Source: Nilaparvata lugens
Lineage: Eukaryota; Arthropoda; Insecta; Hemiptera; Delphacidae
Assembly (NCBI RefSeq): GCF_014356525.2
Contig: NC_052510.1
Coordinates: 56,069,845 to 56,133,844, forward strand
Length of the DNA: 64,000 bases
Direction: 5' to 3'
The notes beneath the pieces are model-generated. The model searched no databases, was not told where the DNA came from, and worked only from the letters and a program-made list of their open reading frames with translations. Below are positions 22,952-33,533 of this stretch, in pieces (the first letter of the stretch is position 1; every line of letters begins with the position of its first letter). The position numbers and the translations under genes are program-made.

Positions 22952-23417
22952 GAACGATACTATAAAAGTTAATTACTAAGTTACGAAGGGTTGGTTTCCG
23001 AGCTCGGGATTCAGCTAAGTTCTAGACTTGAAACAGTTGGAGCTGGAAAACTGACTCTCCAAAACGGGGCTTAGTCGCAGTTTGCAGTTTCTATGTTAAT
23101 CTTTATTTTCTCATTTCTGTAATTCGTAACGTTTTTCCTTGACAAAATGAAACATTCCTGAATAATTCAAAAATAGCTGAAACTTGCCACTATTTTCTCT
23201 TTATTTCATTATGTTTTAAATTCTCTAGTTTTTCAAGACTTTTTCAAACGTGGACTGCGGCTACGTCCAATTTTCTGACTCCAGCTGTTTAGAACTTAGC
23301 TAAATCCCGAGCTGGAAAACCGGAGATAAAAGTTACTTACTGAGTTTCTGAAAGTTATTACTTATAGATTGATTAGTTATTCCATTATTAAACTCAGCAT
23401 CCGAGAAACTTCTCCAT
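22952..23417. repeat. Gene B 3' flank, copy 2
   Basis: Repeat of 21594-22069. Plus TTTATT at about 23102 and 23207 gives minus-strand AATAAA signals downstream of the copy 2 stop. Confidence 0.8.
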
Positions 23418-24205
23418 TCAATCGTCCTTCTCTTCCTCTTCCAACTCCTCCTTCTTCTTCGCCTCATCGAGCTTCTGATCGACCAGCTTCCGCAACGTTT
23501 CGCTGCCATCTTCCTGTTCCCAGGGCATCTTCTGATATCGCGGGGGATGTAGAGGTATCTTGTTGTTTCTGACACAAGGGTTGATGCGATTGGCCGCTTC
23601 CCTACTGCGCCTTAACACCTGGACCCTGGCATTTATCAGACACCTGAACATGTACTCTTCAACACCCTCCAGCGTCTCATCCAGGGAGTGTCTCAACATC
23701 CTCATTTTCTTCATCATCAATTTATTCATTTTCGCTCGGGATTCCATGTAGACAGGATTCAGACACAGCTGGAGCTGTGTTTCATTCAGGGCTAGATTAG
23801 ACGTGCACTCCAGTAGCAAAGCCACAGCCTTACTTTTGTGGTCTTCAATTTTTCCCTAACTTCTGCCACATCATCAAACAGATAAGATATGTCCTCTTCA
23901 ACACCATCGCAGTCCCCTAAAGCGTCCGCTGCCTGTTGTATTATGAACTGCCGTTCTTCCTCTATCTTATCATACATAATCACGCAGTCTCCGATTATTC
24001 CATTTGTTTTGGCGTTGTGAATTGCGTCCAGCATCGGCTTCAACTGCTTGCTGACCATTTGTAGTGCGAAGTTCAAAACGGTTCTGGCGTAGTCTCGTGC
24101 TGTGGGGACCAGATCGTTGATCTCATCGAGACTGTCAGAGTGGCCTTCCATTGTGAACGCGTGCAGTGATGCTATCAAATCATCCACACCTCTGATCACT
24201 TTCAA
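23418..24205 (-). pseudogene. Gene B terminal exon, original position (1-bp frameshift)
   Basis: This exon has the native acceptor (minus-strand CCTCATTCCCAG, 24206 and up), is in phase 0 with the signal exon, and begins L-K-V-I-R-G-V-D-D-L. It is open for about 120 codons, including the first two family cysteines. Then a single base is missing near 23848 (AATTTTTCCC against AACTTTTTCCC in copy 1), which shifts the frame to a stop at 23792. Beyond the break, the remaining four cysteines and the Glu-rich tail are intact in the other frame to 23418. Apart from the indel the two copies are almost identical. The missing base lies in a T run, so a sequencing or assembly error is a real alternative to a true null. 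Without the break, signal exon plus this exon would give about 285 residues. Confidence 0.75.
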
Positions 24206-27200
24206 CTGGGAATGAGGCAGACAAAAATAACTATGTCAATAGATTACATTATACAGAGTGAGTCCCTTCAATACATGGGAACCCTTCAATAAATTGGAGA
24301 CTTTTGTGGATATAATAAGTTACTGTAACTTTCAGGATTACTGTTATTGGTGGAATACTGGTCTGAAATATTGGTCTGAAATAACATAATTTATTCAAAG
24401 TGCGGTGATATTAAGTGCAAAATTTGACTATAATTTGGTATTTTAATCATTCTAAATTCAAAATTTCTAGCTAATATATATTCTTGGACAGAACTTTGAA
24501 CCTTAAATTTCCTCAGTAAGAACTTAACCTATTTTTTCGGACATTTTATTATTTATCAAAATTTGGGAACAGAATAGTTTTGGGCTATGCCTGTTGTTCT
24601 ATCCCGATCATATTCATATGATTTGTAATTATATCAACGAATAAATAAATAAATAAATAAATACTCTACGTTTCGACCTACAACTGAAATTCAACCCCTC
24701 ATAACGGTTGTAAATCAAATTTAAACTCCCATTGTGTGGTAAATCATCTTGAAAGCCTTTTTAGAACAAGAAAGATAACATCAATCAAAATGTTCGATGA
24801 TACTTGTTTCCAAATTGGCGGCTGGTTGAAGTTTTAGTTTTTAAGGAAATGAGGGGTTGTAACACAAATATTTTAAATGTAAACACCCATTGTATGGTAC
24901 ATCATTTTTAATACATTTCTAAAACAAGAAAGATAACATCAATAAAAATGTTCTATAGTGAGGTCCACGTTATAATGACAGTATTTGTTCAACTTTGGAT
25001 TTGTTATCCTTGTCTATCATTCGACAAAGCCTTATCCTTTACTATCCTTTTCTAGGTTCACAACGATGCCAATTATGTTTTTGACAGTGTAGAAATATAA
25101 TTAATTAATGCAGAGAATCGGCATCGCTATTCTCCTATCTTTATCCACCGCCATTATAAAGTGGACCTCACTATATATGATACTTTTATCCAAAATGGCT
25201 GCTGATTGAAGTTTTAGTTTTTAAGAAAATAATTAATAAAGTTCAATCAACTGCCTATTTTAATGAAAGTATCATAGAACATTTTCATTGATGTCATCTT
25301 TATCATTTTGAAAAGGCATTCAAAATTATGTATCACACAATGGGTGTTTTCATGCAAAAGAGTTACAACCCCTCATTTCTTTAAAAACTAAAACTTCAAT
25401 CAGCCGCCATTTTGAATACAAGTATCATAGAACATTTTTATCGATGACATCTTTCTTGTTCTAAGAAGGCCTTTGAAATGATGTACCACACAATGGGTGT
25501 TTACTTTTAAAATATTCAAGTTACAACCCTTATTCTCCCCCTTATGAGGGGTTGAAATTCTGTTGTACGTCAAACGGTAGAGTATTTGACCGATAGCTTT
25601 TCCTGAAAGTTACAGTATTATATCTACAACAGTCTCCAATTTATTGAAGGGTTCCCATACATATGACTCACTCAGTATATCCTATGATGCTACAATAAAT
25701 TTTATTGATTTGATTTACGGAAGCCTAAGTAAGATCAAATCAAAACTCCATCTGTTCGATATAATGCTAGCAATATTCTAGATTGATGCCCCACTTCAAT
25801 CATGATGCCAGAAAAAATTCTTGAATTTATTCACGGTCAGATCAAATCAAACCTCCATCCGAATGAGAATCGGTTCGATAATGCTAGCAATGTTTTCTAA
25901 GTATTTTTTTTTTCAAACATTAGTTTTAGTATTTTTTCTGTTTTGAATAAATTGTTTACGAGTCTCATTGTTGTGTTGAGGAAGCATATTTGGGTAGTTG
26001 CCTGTTGTTTCTGTTGTAATATCATGATTAAATGAATGCTAGATTGATGACTCACTTCAATAAATAAAACTGAATGGATTATCCAATATACAAGTTACAA
26101 GGCACTCAAAATGTACGAGTACAAATAATTATAAGATCTGAGCCTTCCCATCCACTATCTCCGTAAACAAAGCCGTAGTGCATTCGTGTAACGTCAGCAC
26201 AGGTAGGGCTCCTACACCAATAAGGATTCGTTGATTTCAGCTGATCCTTATCAGCAAGTGTTTCTATTGGTGTAGGATCCCTACCTGCTACCTGTGCTCT
26301 ATGTGCACTATGGCTTTGTTCAAGGAGGTAGTGTCCCATCTCTATACAGTATTTTTTAGTTGTAAAAATAAAATGTAGATCTGTGGTATACTATATTTCA
26401 AGTGAGAAGAATTGCTTAAAAGATTTGAGACTTTCCATCACCGTACAGTATTTTTTAGTTTTTTTTAAAATAAAATGTAAATCTGTAATATAATGTATTA
26501 TAAATGTAGAAAATTTCTCTAAATCTCTCTTTCAAGATTCTCGTAAGAGAAACATCTATTTCTGTTATTCTATTCTATTTTTTTCATTGTCAGTGAGTGA
26601 TCTGAATCTGAATTGTATTGAATACATCACATATTTTACAACTGGTTCTTTAGTGTACTCCATAAACCTCGATGATGAATGATTTAATAGAATCATTCAA
26701 ATCAAATTCACATTAGTAGACTAAGAGAATATCAACACTTCAATAACTGCTATCATCAACTGCATCAGAATCACATCAACAATATTCATATCACAGCATT
26801 TTCATCAATTTATTCAATGGGAATTACATAATTTTCTTTCAATTAATTCATTGATCACGGAAATTTGGATTAGTTTATTGTCTACTGTACCACTAAACTA
26901 CTAATAATACATCATTCATAACCTTAGCTCATCATATCCTATTATATTAAGCGAGCAATTCCTGTATATTTTTATCTGATTATTTTTATATCTGGTTATT
27001 TATGTTCAACGGATCTCGAAAACGGCTCTAACGATTTTCACGAAATTTGAAACATAGTAGATTTACGATATAAAAATTCGGTTGCACTAGGTTTCATCCT
27101 TGGGAAAACTCTCTGGACGACATTAAAAGGATAATTCATCCGTGGCTGAAACAGCTGTGGATAGTAAAAAAGTGAGTGAGCGAGTGAGTATGTGAAAAAT

Positions 27201-28403
27201 CAAAATATCGCATCCCCGAAATTCATAAGATGACGTATAGCCAGCTGTGACCTATAAACACGATCATTTTAGAGAATTGTGTTCTGTTTATCAATAAATA
27301 AAAATAACGAGCGAAGCTCGGTGATATTATTAATGATGGAGACACTGGGATGTTGTCAGATATAGGCTATCACTAATTTATTATAAATAATTGATGGATC
27401 TATTATAATATATTAATGTATTGAAGGTTAAGCCACATCACAAGCTCAAAACATTCAATATGAAGTTAATTAATAGGGAATGAGCTAATAGTTTTGATTC
27501 TTCTTAAAACTCAATGACCGATCAGGAATATCATTCTATGCTTTTCGAAAATAGACTTATAAGACGACAAAAATTGAAAACAATAATCATATTGACAACG
27601 CGCTTATGCTCTAGATACAGTGGAGCCACTTTGGGGATTATGCCCATCTTTTTCTACTTTAGCTTATTATTTTTATATTACTGTATTACTGAACCGTAAA
27701 ATGTATCAATATCATTTTAAGCTATTCGAAAATAGATTTATCAGGCGACAAAAATTGATAATGATAAGAATATCGACAACACGCTTATGCACTAGAGTCT
27801 AGATACAAGTGGAGCCACGAAGGGGATTCCTGCCCAACTTTTTCTAATTTAGCCTACAATTTTTCTATCAATTACTGAATTACTGAACCGAAAAACGTAT
27901 TAACGAATCAATATTTCACTCATCAATGCTATCCGGCTCTTCTACGGAGTTGAAATTCAGTAGATTATAATTGAATTCAGTAGATTATAATTTTCATATT
28001 ACTGTATTACTGAACCGAAAAAGGTACTGATGCATCAATATTTGACTTATTTATTCATGTATTTATTATTTTCATTCTCACAGAGAAGCATTGAATGAGA
28101 GATAAAAACCAAGGATACTCCTTGTAATATTTTTCTCCCTAATTTAGATAATATTTTAAAAGTCCGAAATGGGGCTATGATTCCACTTCTTTGACATTTA
28201 TTCCTATACGGATCTACTACTGACTTGAAATTTAGTAGATAATTACGCTATTCATTGAAACCCACCTAAATAATATTAGATTGTTAATTGAAATAATTAT
28301 TACCTAAATTCTTGATTGAGTTATCATAGTTTACCTGAGAAGTATAAAGTGTCCCGTAGCTCAACATCAAAAATATCACAAACAATCTTTTCATCGAATC
28401 CAT
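23418..28403 (-). CDS. Gene B, two-exon secreted six-cysteine protein (whole gene span)
   Basis: Gene model: signal-peptide exon 28403-28335, intron of about 4.1 kb, terminal exon 24205-23418, with the duplicate terminal exon 22830-22070 as an alternative 3' end. The product would enter the secretory pathway, because the first exon codes a hydrophobic leader and the mature part has an even set of cysteines and a sequon. The tail ends K-D-D and is not KDEL, so on sequence alone it should be secreted or retained weakly. Compared with gene C, gene B lacks the two introns inside the cysteine region. The intron holds a TA-flanked foldback (24252-25677) and an interspersed repeat (26941-27333). Function unknown. 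Confidence 0.65.
24252..25677. mobile_element. Large foldback element, TA target duplication (mariner-type ends)
   Basis: 1426 bp. The ends TACAGAGTGAGTC and GACTCACTCAGTA are inverted and flanked by TA (24250-24251, 25678-25679). Long arms pair CCCTTCAATAAATTGGAGAC with GTCTCCAATTTATTGAAGGG and TAACTTTCAGG with CCTGAAAGTTA. The interior repeats ATGAGGGGTTGTAAC and AACATTTTNATNGATG in both orientations. No transposase. A smaller MITE is nested at 24956-25173, and an AAAT tail at 24640-24662 marks a probable nested retroposon. It lies in the gene B intron. Confidence 0.78.
24956..25173. mobile_element. MITE family TG (TAGTGAGGTCCACGTTATAA), copy 1, nested
   Basis: 218 bp with inverted ends TAGTGAGGTCCACGTTATAA and TTATAAAGTGGACCTCACTA, flanked by TA. 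Other copies: 40781, 43437, 56276, 56677. Confidence 0.85.
25690..26135. other. Gene B intron, minor duplicated motif
   Basis: AGATCAAATCAAA-(A/C)-CTCCATC and ATAATGCTAGCAAT recur at about 25732 and 25840, a diverged local duplication. Otherwise nothing. Confidence 0.35.
26140..26342. repeat. Foldback sequence, gene B intron
   Basis: Left arm CACAGGTAGGGCTCCTACAC with CAATAAGGAT pairs with ATCCTTAT and GTGTAGGATCCCTACC; outer arms ACAAAGCC-TAGTGCA and TGCACTA-GGCTTTGT also pair. The minus ORF over this stretch (26106-26339) is a product of the hairpin and is not a gene. Confidence 0.65.
26343..26940. other. Gene B intron, no feature
   Basis: AT-rich; ACAGTATTTTTTAGTT with AATAAAATGTA is repeated at 26346 and 26446. 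Confidence 0.3.
26941..27335 (+). repeat. Interspersed repeat H (GCGAGCAATT...GAGCGAAGCTCGG), copy 1
   Basis: It carries GGATCTCGAAAACGGCTCTA, GATTTTCACGAAATTTG, AGGATAATTCATCC and GTGAGTGAGCGAGTGAGTAT, and ends with the small hairpin GAGCGAAGCTC. Relatives are at 33861, 44000 (inverted), 44934, 46770 (inverted, partial), 58150 and 59385. It is non-coding. The 3' hairpin hints at a Helitron-type element, but the diagnostic CTRR end was not seen. Confidence 0.65.
27480..28060. repeat. Diverged local duplication, about 200 bp
   Basis: TTCGAAAATAGA-TTAT and CGACAAAAATTGA followed by GACAAC-CGCTTATGC and GTGGAGCCAC recur at about 27543 and 27725; ACTGTATTACTGAACCG occurs at 27682 and 28000. The two small ORFs here are fragments of this repeat. 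Confidence 0.6.
28335..28403 (-). CDS. Gene B exon 1: signal peptide
   Basis: ATG at 28403 (Met-Asp-Ser-Met-Lys-Arg) or an in-frame ATG at 28394, followed by a hydrophobic core L-F-V-I-F-L-M-L and then S-Y-G-T-L-Y-T-S-Q. The exon ends CAG with a GTAAAC donor at 28334, in phase 0. Length (23 residues), Lys/Arg then hydrophobic core, and polar end fit a cleavable signal peptide. It is clearly paralogous to gene C exon 1 (shared R-x-(L/I)-F-x6-M-L-S pattern). It is too short to appear as a stand-alone ORF. The link to 24205 is inferred from phase and from the parallel with gene C. Confidence 0.7.
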
Positions 28404-30198
28404 TTCGCATGAAATAATAAATCCAACTATAATCCTCTTAACAGGAGTAGAAAAACTCACTCATCAAAGTGCACACGATGTGAGTACAGCAAACTAAAGA
28501 CACTCTATTGCCAGAGAAAACTTCTTTACTATATTGTTATTCTGAGCTACTGCTTGAAGAAATACACTCAAACGCATGCACCTGCTATTAAAGTTGTGAT
28601 GTATGCTATAATGTCAGATCCATTTCTGTCAGCTTCGTTTGAATGGGTAGCATTGGTATTATTCATTGGGAATGCCAACAGTTTAAAGTGAATCGAGCTA
28701 TAGTATACAGGTCGAACATGACGAAGAGTGATTTGCATTGTAAATATCGGAGGCAAACATACTTTGTCTAAGTCAAGATTAATGAAAGACTTGGAACAAA
28801 AGGCAGTGAATCGATGCTTTAGAACAGTAATAAGATATGATTTGATTGAGATTATTTATTGCTTATAAGTAGAGGGTAGCCTGTTTTTCAAATATAAATT
28901 TATCTCATATCATCATCGAACAATCCACTGTTGAGTGTGACTGTTAATATTAGAGTTCTTGATTTGATTGAAAATGAACGAACTTTCATATTCATAATAA
29001 AATAAATACAAGGGAGAAACTAGTTCTCATTCTTGTTTTTAAAATCAAGAATACGTTTCTTCTAAGTTGTACAGAGGATACGGTGAGTAGAGTACTTTCT
29101 TGTTCTAGTACATGGATTAAACATTATACGGTAACTGTTAAAAATCGTTAATGAGAAAACAGAACTGGCGAACATGCTCTCATGAAATATGAAAAACCAA
29201 TACACAATTTTACAGGACATGAGGAGTAGAAAGGGGGTGACCAATTGAGAATCCTCTCTTTATGAGAATTTGTTCCATGACCATGCTTAATTATTTCAAT
29301 TTTGGGGAGTAGTTGAATCATATCCAACTATTTGTCACTCATATTCCATTTTCCAAAAAAATCATACTCTTCAAGAAATGTAAAATTCCTCACTTATAGA
29401 CTAACAGAGTGATGTGAAATACGCGAATAATAATATTTTTCCTTCACTAGGTAGAATCTGTGAGACAATAGAGTCTCTTCAATGAAATATTAGTGAGTCA
29501 ATTCATAAAAATTCCTCACTTATAGACAGAGTGATGTGAAATACGCGAATAATAATATTTTTCCTTCACTAGGTAGAATCTGTGAGACAATAGAGTCTCT
29601 TCAATGTAATATTAGTGAGTCAATTCATAAAAGCTATTAAGAGTTCTCCGTGATGAAATTTGCTTGCTCTTGTGTGAATCCTTTCATATTTGGAAGGATC
29701 ACTATCAATTCGATTGACTTAAAATTTGAAAAGGAAGAAAACACTGTAGTTTTTTTTTTAATTATAAATGATACCATAACATTCCTGTTTTTCTACTCTC
29801 CATCTCATTTCCTAGATCTTTGGGATATATGTCAGGAAACAGTTTCGATGAACAATTGAACATTGCACCACTCTAAATAATGATCAATACGATTCCTAAA
29901 TGAGCAGCTGCACGAACACTTGAGCTCCAATATTAGAATAGTCATTAACAAGAGCGGTGATTGAGTGTGCTTAGAAGAGAGTGCTTGATGAGTTATCTCC
30001 ATTCCTTTCTAGATCAGGTTGAACTTTATTCACAATGTTTCCGATTGGATACTGCGAGTGTTCGACGTCGAAATTTGTTATTCAGTGATACAGTTTCTCA
30101 ATGATACTGTTACACAGTGATACCTCGCGTTGAGCTATTGACGGATATTTTAATTTAATCAAGGTGGACTATTGATGTGATTTTTTTATTCTGACAAA
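28404..30198. promoter_or_regulatory. Divergent intergenic region between genes B and C
   Basis: 1.8 kb between the two start codons. It must contain both 5' UTRs and core promoters, but I cannot place TATA or initiator elements with confidence. The only notable structure is a 126-bp tandem duplication at 29381-29634. The ORFs at 28568, 29062 and 29650 show no domain and are probably fortuitous. Confidence 0.5.
29381..29634. repeat. 126-bp tandem duplication in the B/C promoter region
   Basis: AAATTCCTCACTTATAGAC, GTGATGTGAAATACGCGAAT and GAATCTGTGAGACAATAGAG occur twice with nearly no divergence (units about 29381-29507 and 29508-29634). Confidence 0.9.
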
Positions 30199-30249
30199 AT
30201 GTTACTGAGGAAGATTTTTTTTGGATTGCTCATAATGTTGAGTACAGAG
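30199..30249 (+). CDS. Gene C exon 1: signal peptide
   Basis: ATG-initiated 17 codons: M-L-L-R-K, hydrophobic I-F-F-G-L-L-I-M-L, then S-T-E, with an excellent donor GAG|GTGAGT at 30250. Phase 0. Paralogous to gene B exon 1. Confidence 0.8.
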
Positions 30250-33200
30250 GTGAGTTTATGGTTATAATAAACAGTAGTGCATTCATAATATCCCAGTCAA
30301 TAATAAAATGATCAAAGGTTTCAAAATATAAGATCCTCCAAAATCTCCTGGATTATACTATAACATCTTTAATAATTGAATAGTCATGTTTTAAACCTAT
30401 AAGATCTTACTTATATATTTTGGTATGATGATAGTGAAATATTCCATAAACCCCCGTTAATAATGAAAATATAATCATGGTTCCAAACTATGAGACTTTC
30501 TAGATCATACTATAACATCTTCAATAATTGAATAATTATGGATCAAGACTATTAGATCTTACTTTGATATACTGGTAATGATCGTGAAATTTCCATAGAG
30601 ACCGGCCTTTGATAATCATGGTTTCGAAATATAAGATCTTCTAAAATCATATTATAGTTTTTTTAATAATTGAATGATCATGGATTCAAACTATGAAATC
30701 TCACTTTGATATTCTGGTGATGATCGTTGAATATACCATACTTTACCACTTTCGTGCTGTATTGTCAAATATTACGTAGTAGACAGTCTCTTAAAAATGA
30801 TATCAATCACAATCTATCGCATGCCAGAATATTGTTATCGAAAGAAAGCGAGAAAACAATATTTATCATTGGAAGATAGGTGAGGAGAAACCATTGAAAA
30901 AACCATTGGAGAAACCTTGATAATATTATTTTCGCCACACTGCACAGAAAGCAGCTGTTTTCCAGTCCCTACGTAGATCTGAAAGACCTTGTTTGCAGAC
31001 GACTCTCGTCTGACGTCAGAAAAGGGGTTCTTTCCGGCCTAAGCCGGAAAACGACTCTTTCCAGCCGCCAACATGGAAGTCCGTAGTTAATAAGTCATCC
31101 CCTAAATCGGGCGAGTGTCAACTTTCTTCATCTGAAATTGCAATTATTTCAGTTTGAAATTTCGAATCAAACTAATTCAGCATTCGCTTCGCAACCATTT
31201 TTATTCAATTATTTATTGTTGATTAGCGCATTCCGAATTTTCAAAAATGCTTGAAGATGACGACGCCCGTGATATTCCAAGTGAAATTTTAAAAGAATCT
31301 GAAATCATGACTGCAAATCTTCTAAAATCAAGAGATAGGTACGATAACTTAACGAGTATTCTTTATTTATTTTGTCAGCACTACCTGTAGTGTGGTGAAA
31401 TATATCGTTCGCACCACGGGCAAAAATGTTTTTCCGGCTCTCAATCTTTTCTAGTCCTCGGCCTACGACCTCGGACTTGAAAACCGATTTCGAGCCGGAA
31501 AAATCTCATTTTCTGCTCTAGGTGCGAAATATACTATTACCTTGGGACTTTATTTGAAATCATCATAACTTGAAGCTATTCTAAATCATCTACCCAGGTT
31601 TCTGAACCAAAAGATCAGGAAGATTATGGATACCCCAGAAAAATCACAATTCCGATTACAGTTTTCCTAGCTTGGTCATAATAATATTAACATAACCGCA
31701 GATGAAGGAATATGCGAAAATTTTTGTTAGTGTCTCGAAGAGATGAGTTATGTTTCTTTTGTAATTTCCAGATTCATAGAACGCTTCATAACACGAGTAT
31801 AATCGATAACGGTATTAAACGATTTTGAAATGCAGATCCGTTGAACAAGTTGGTAGAGCAGAAATTGCAATAAAGATATTCATATGACAAATATTTTTTT
31901 ATAATAATATAATAGAGAATTATCATCATGGAATAGTCAAATGGATTATTGGAAAATATTAAAAGAAGTGAAAATCAATCACCACTTACCAAATAGAAGC
32001 CACACAAGCTTGTCAGTGGAAGAGAATAATAACTTCACTTACCTGAAAAATAGAAAATATTATTAATTTTTAGGATAATATTGTAAGATGAGGATCAATT
32101 ATACCACGAATAATAACATTATGCCATCAAATAACAAACTAAAACCCAATAAGTATTGTATTTTGAATGAATTCAAATTAAAAACACCTCCCCTCTCCAT
32201 ATGGATATATTGGGCGTGTATTTGAGATGGATCACATCCATGATCCATGAATTCAGATGAAATTACTAATTGGAGTTTTCTAGTAATAAATATATTAGTT
32301 TAGGCTCATGATGAGAGAAAATTTCGAGTATATACTACGAGTACACTGCTATGAAATAGCAGCATTGAAAAGACAGTATTATAATTAAAATAATATTACA
32401 TTTCCACTATTTAAATATCACAAATAATTTACACTAGGAGGTTTAAGGTGAATCTATGTAGGCTATACTAAGACACTTATACACTTATACACTTACACTC
32501 ATACTTGGATATTTCTGAGTTAAAATAATATTACATTTCCACTATTAAAATATCACAAATAATTTGCACTAAGAGGTTGGAGGTTAGATTTCACCTCCAA
32601 CCTGGTTAATCTATGTAGGCTATACTAAGACATTATATCATATCATACTTGGATATTTCTGAGGTATTCTCAAGACTTCAAAATGATTTGGAGAGAAGAA
32701 TTCAATTTGCATTTGAAATAAGTAATCAATCAATAATAGTGAGTGATCAAGATAATCATTTTTGTTCACGATTTCTCTCATAGCCTATCTCAACAAAAAA
32801 ATATTGGGTGAAGAGAATTTGTATTTATTTTGCTAAATATTTCTCTAGTAGCACATGTAGTGGATGATCCAGAGTATTTATTATTCATTCTTGTCTACGA
32901 TTTCAGTTTTTGGTGAGAGGAGATGAGACAGACACCACTCTCTTCGACTTTGTGGCCAACGGTCTACTGGAAGACTCAGTAGATGTGATGGAAATCGTGG
33001 CCTGGTTCAGTCGCCGGGTCAAAGATAACATGTCACAGCAACTCGATGCAGCGTTCAACACCCTGTCCAAGCAACAGAATCGAATCGATCCGCTCATCGA
33101 GCACGCTGAAAAACTCAACCGTTCCGAGTGTACAAATGAGAAACTCTTCCAAATCACCGACATTATCTTCAGGGAGTACTTCAACCTCAACGCCAACTGC

Positions 33201-33345
33201 ATCAAAATATCCAAGAAGATGTCTGTGTTCTTGATTGAGATGCAGAATGCTACTTCGAGTGTTATTGAGATACAGAGGAGGTAAATGAATGTATATATAA
33301 TTAGATAAATAGATAAATGAATGAATAAATAAATAGATGAATGAA

Positions 33346-33412
<67 letters not shown>

Positions 33413-33438
33413 AAATAAATAAATAAATAAATAAATAA

Positions 33439-33474
<36 letters not shown>

Positions 33475-33476
33475 AA

Positions 33477-33533
<57 letters not shown>

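Larger units (their letters stand above)
30250..32906 (+). other. Gene C intron 1 (2.66 kb)
   Basis: It holds a roughly 130-bp diverged tandem repeat (30296-30735), a Crypton-like element (30928-31546) and a local duplication (32385-32650). The remainder is AT-rich. Confidence 0.75.

Noticed and set aside
22021..23751. Plus-strand ORFs at 22021, 22212, 23369 and 23560
   Set aside because: Antisense shadows of the duplicated gene B exon; the minus frame carries the conserved cysteines.
26106..26339. 77-codon minus-strand ORF
   Set aside because: Lies across a foldback sequence; both strands are partly open because of the palindrome.
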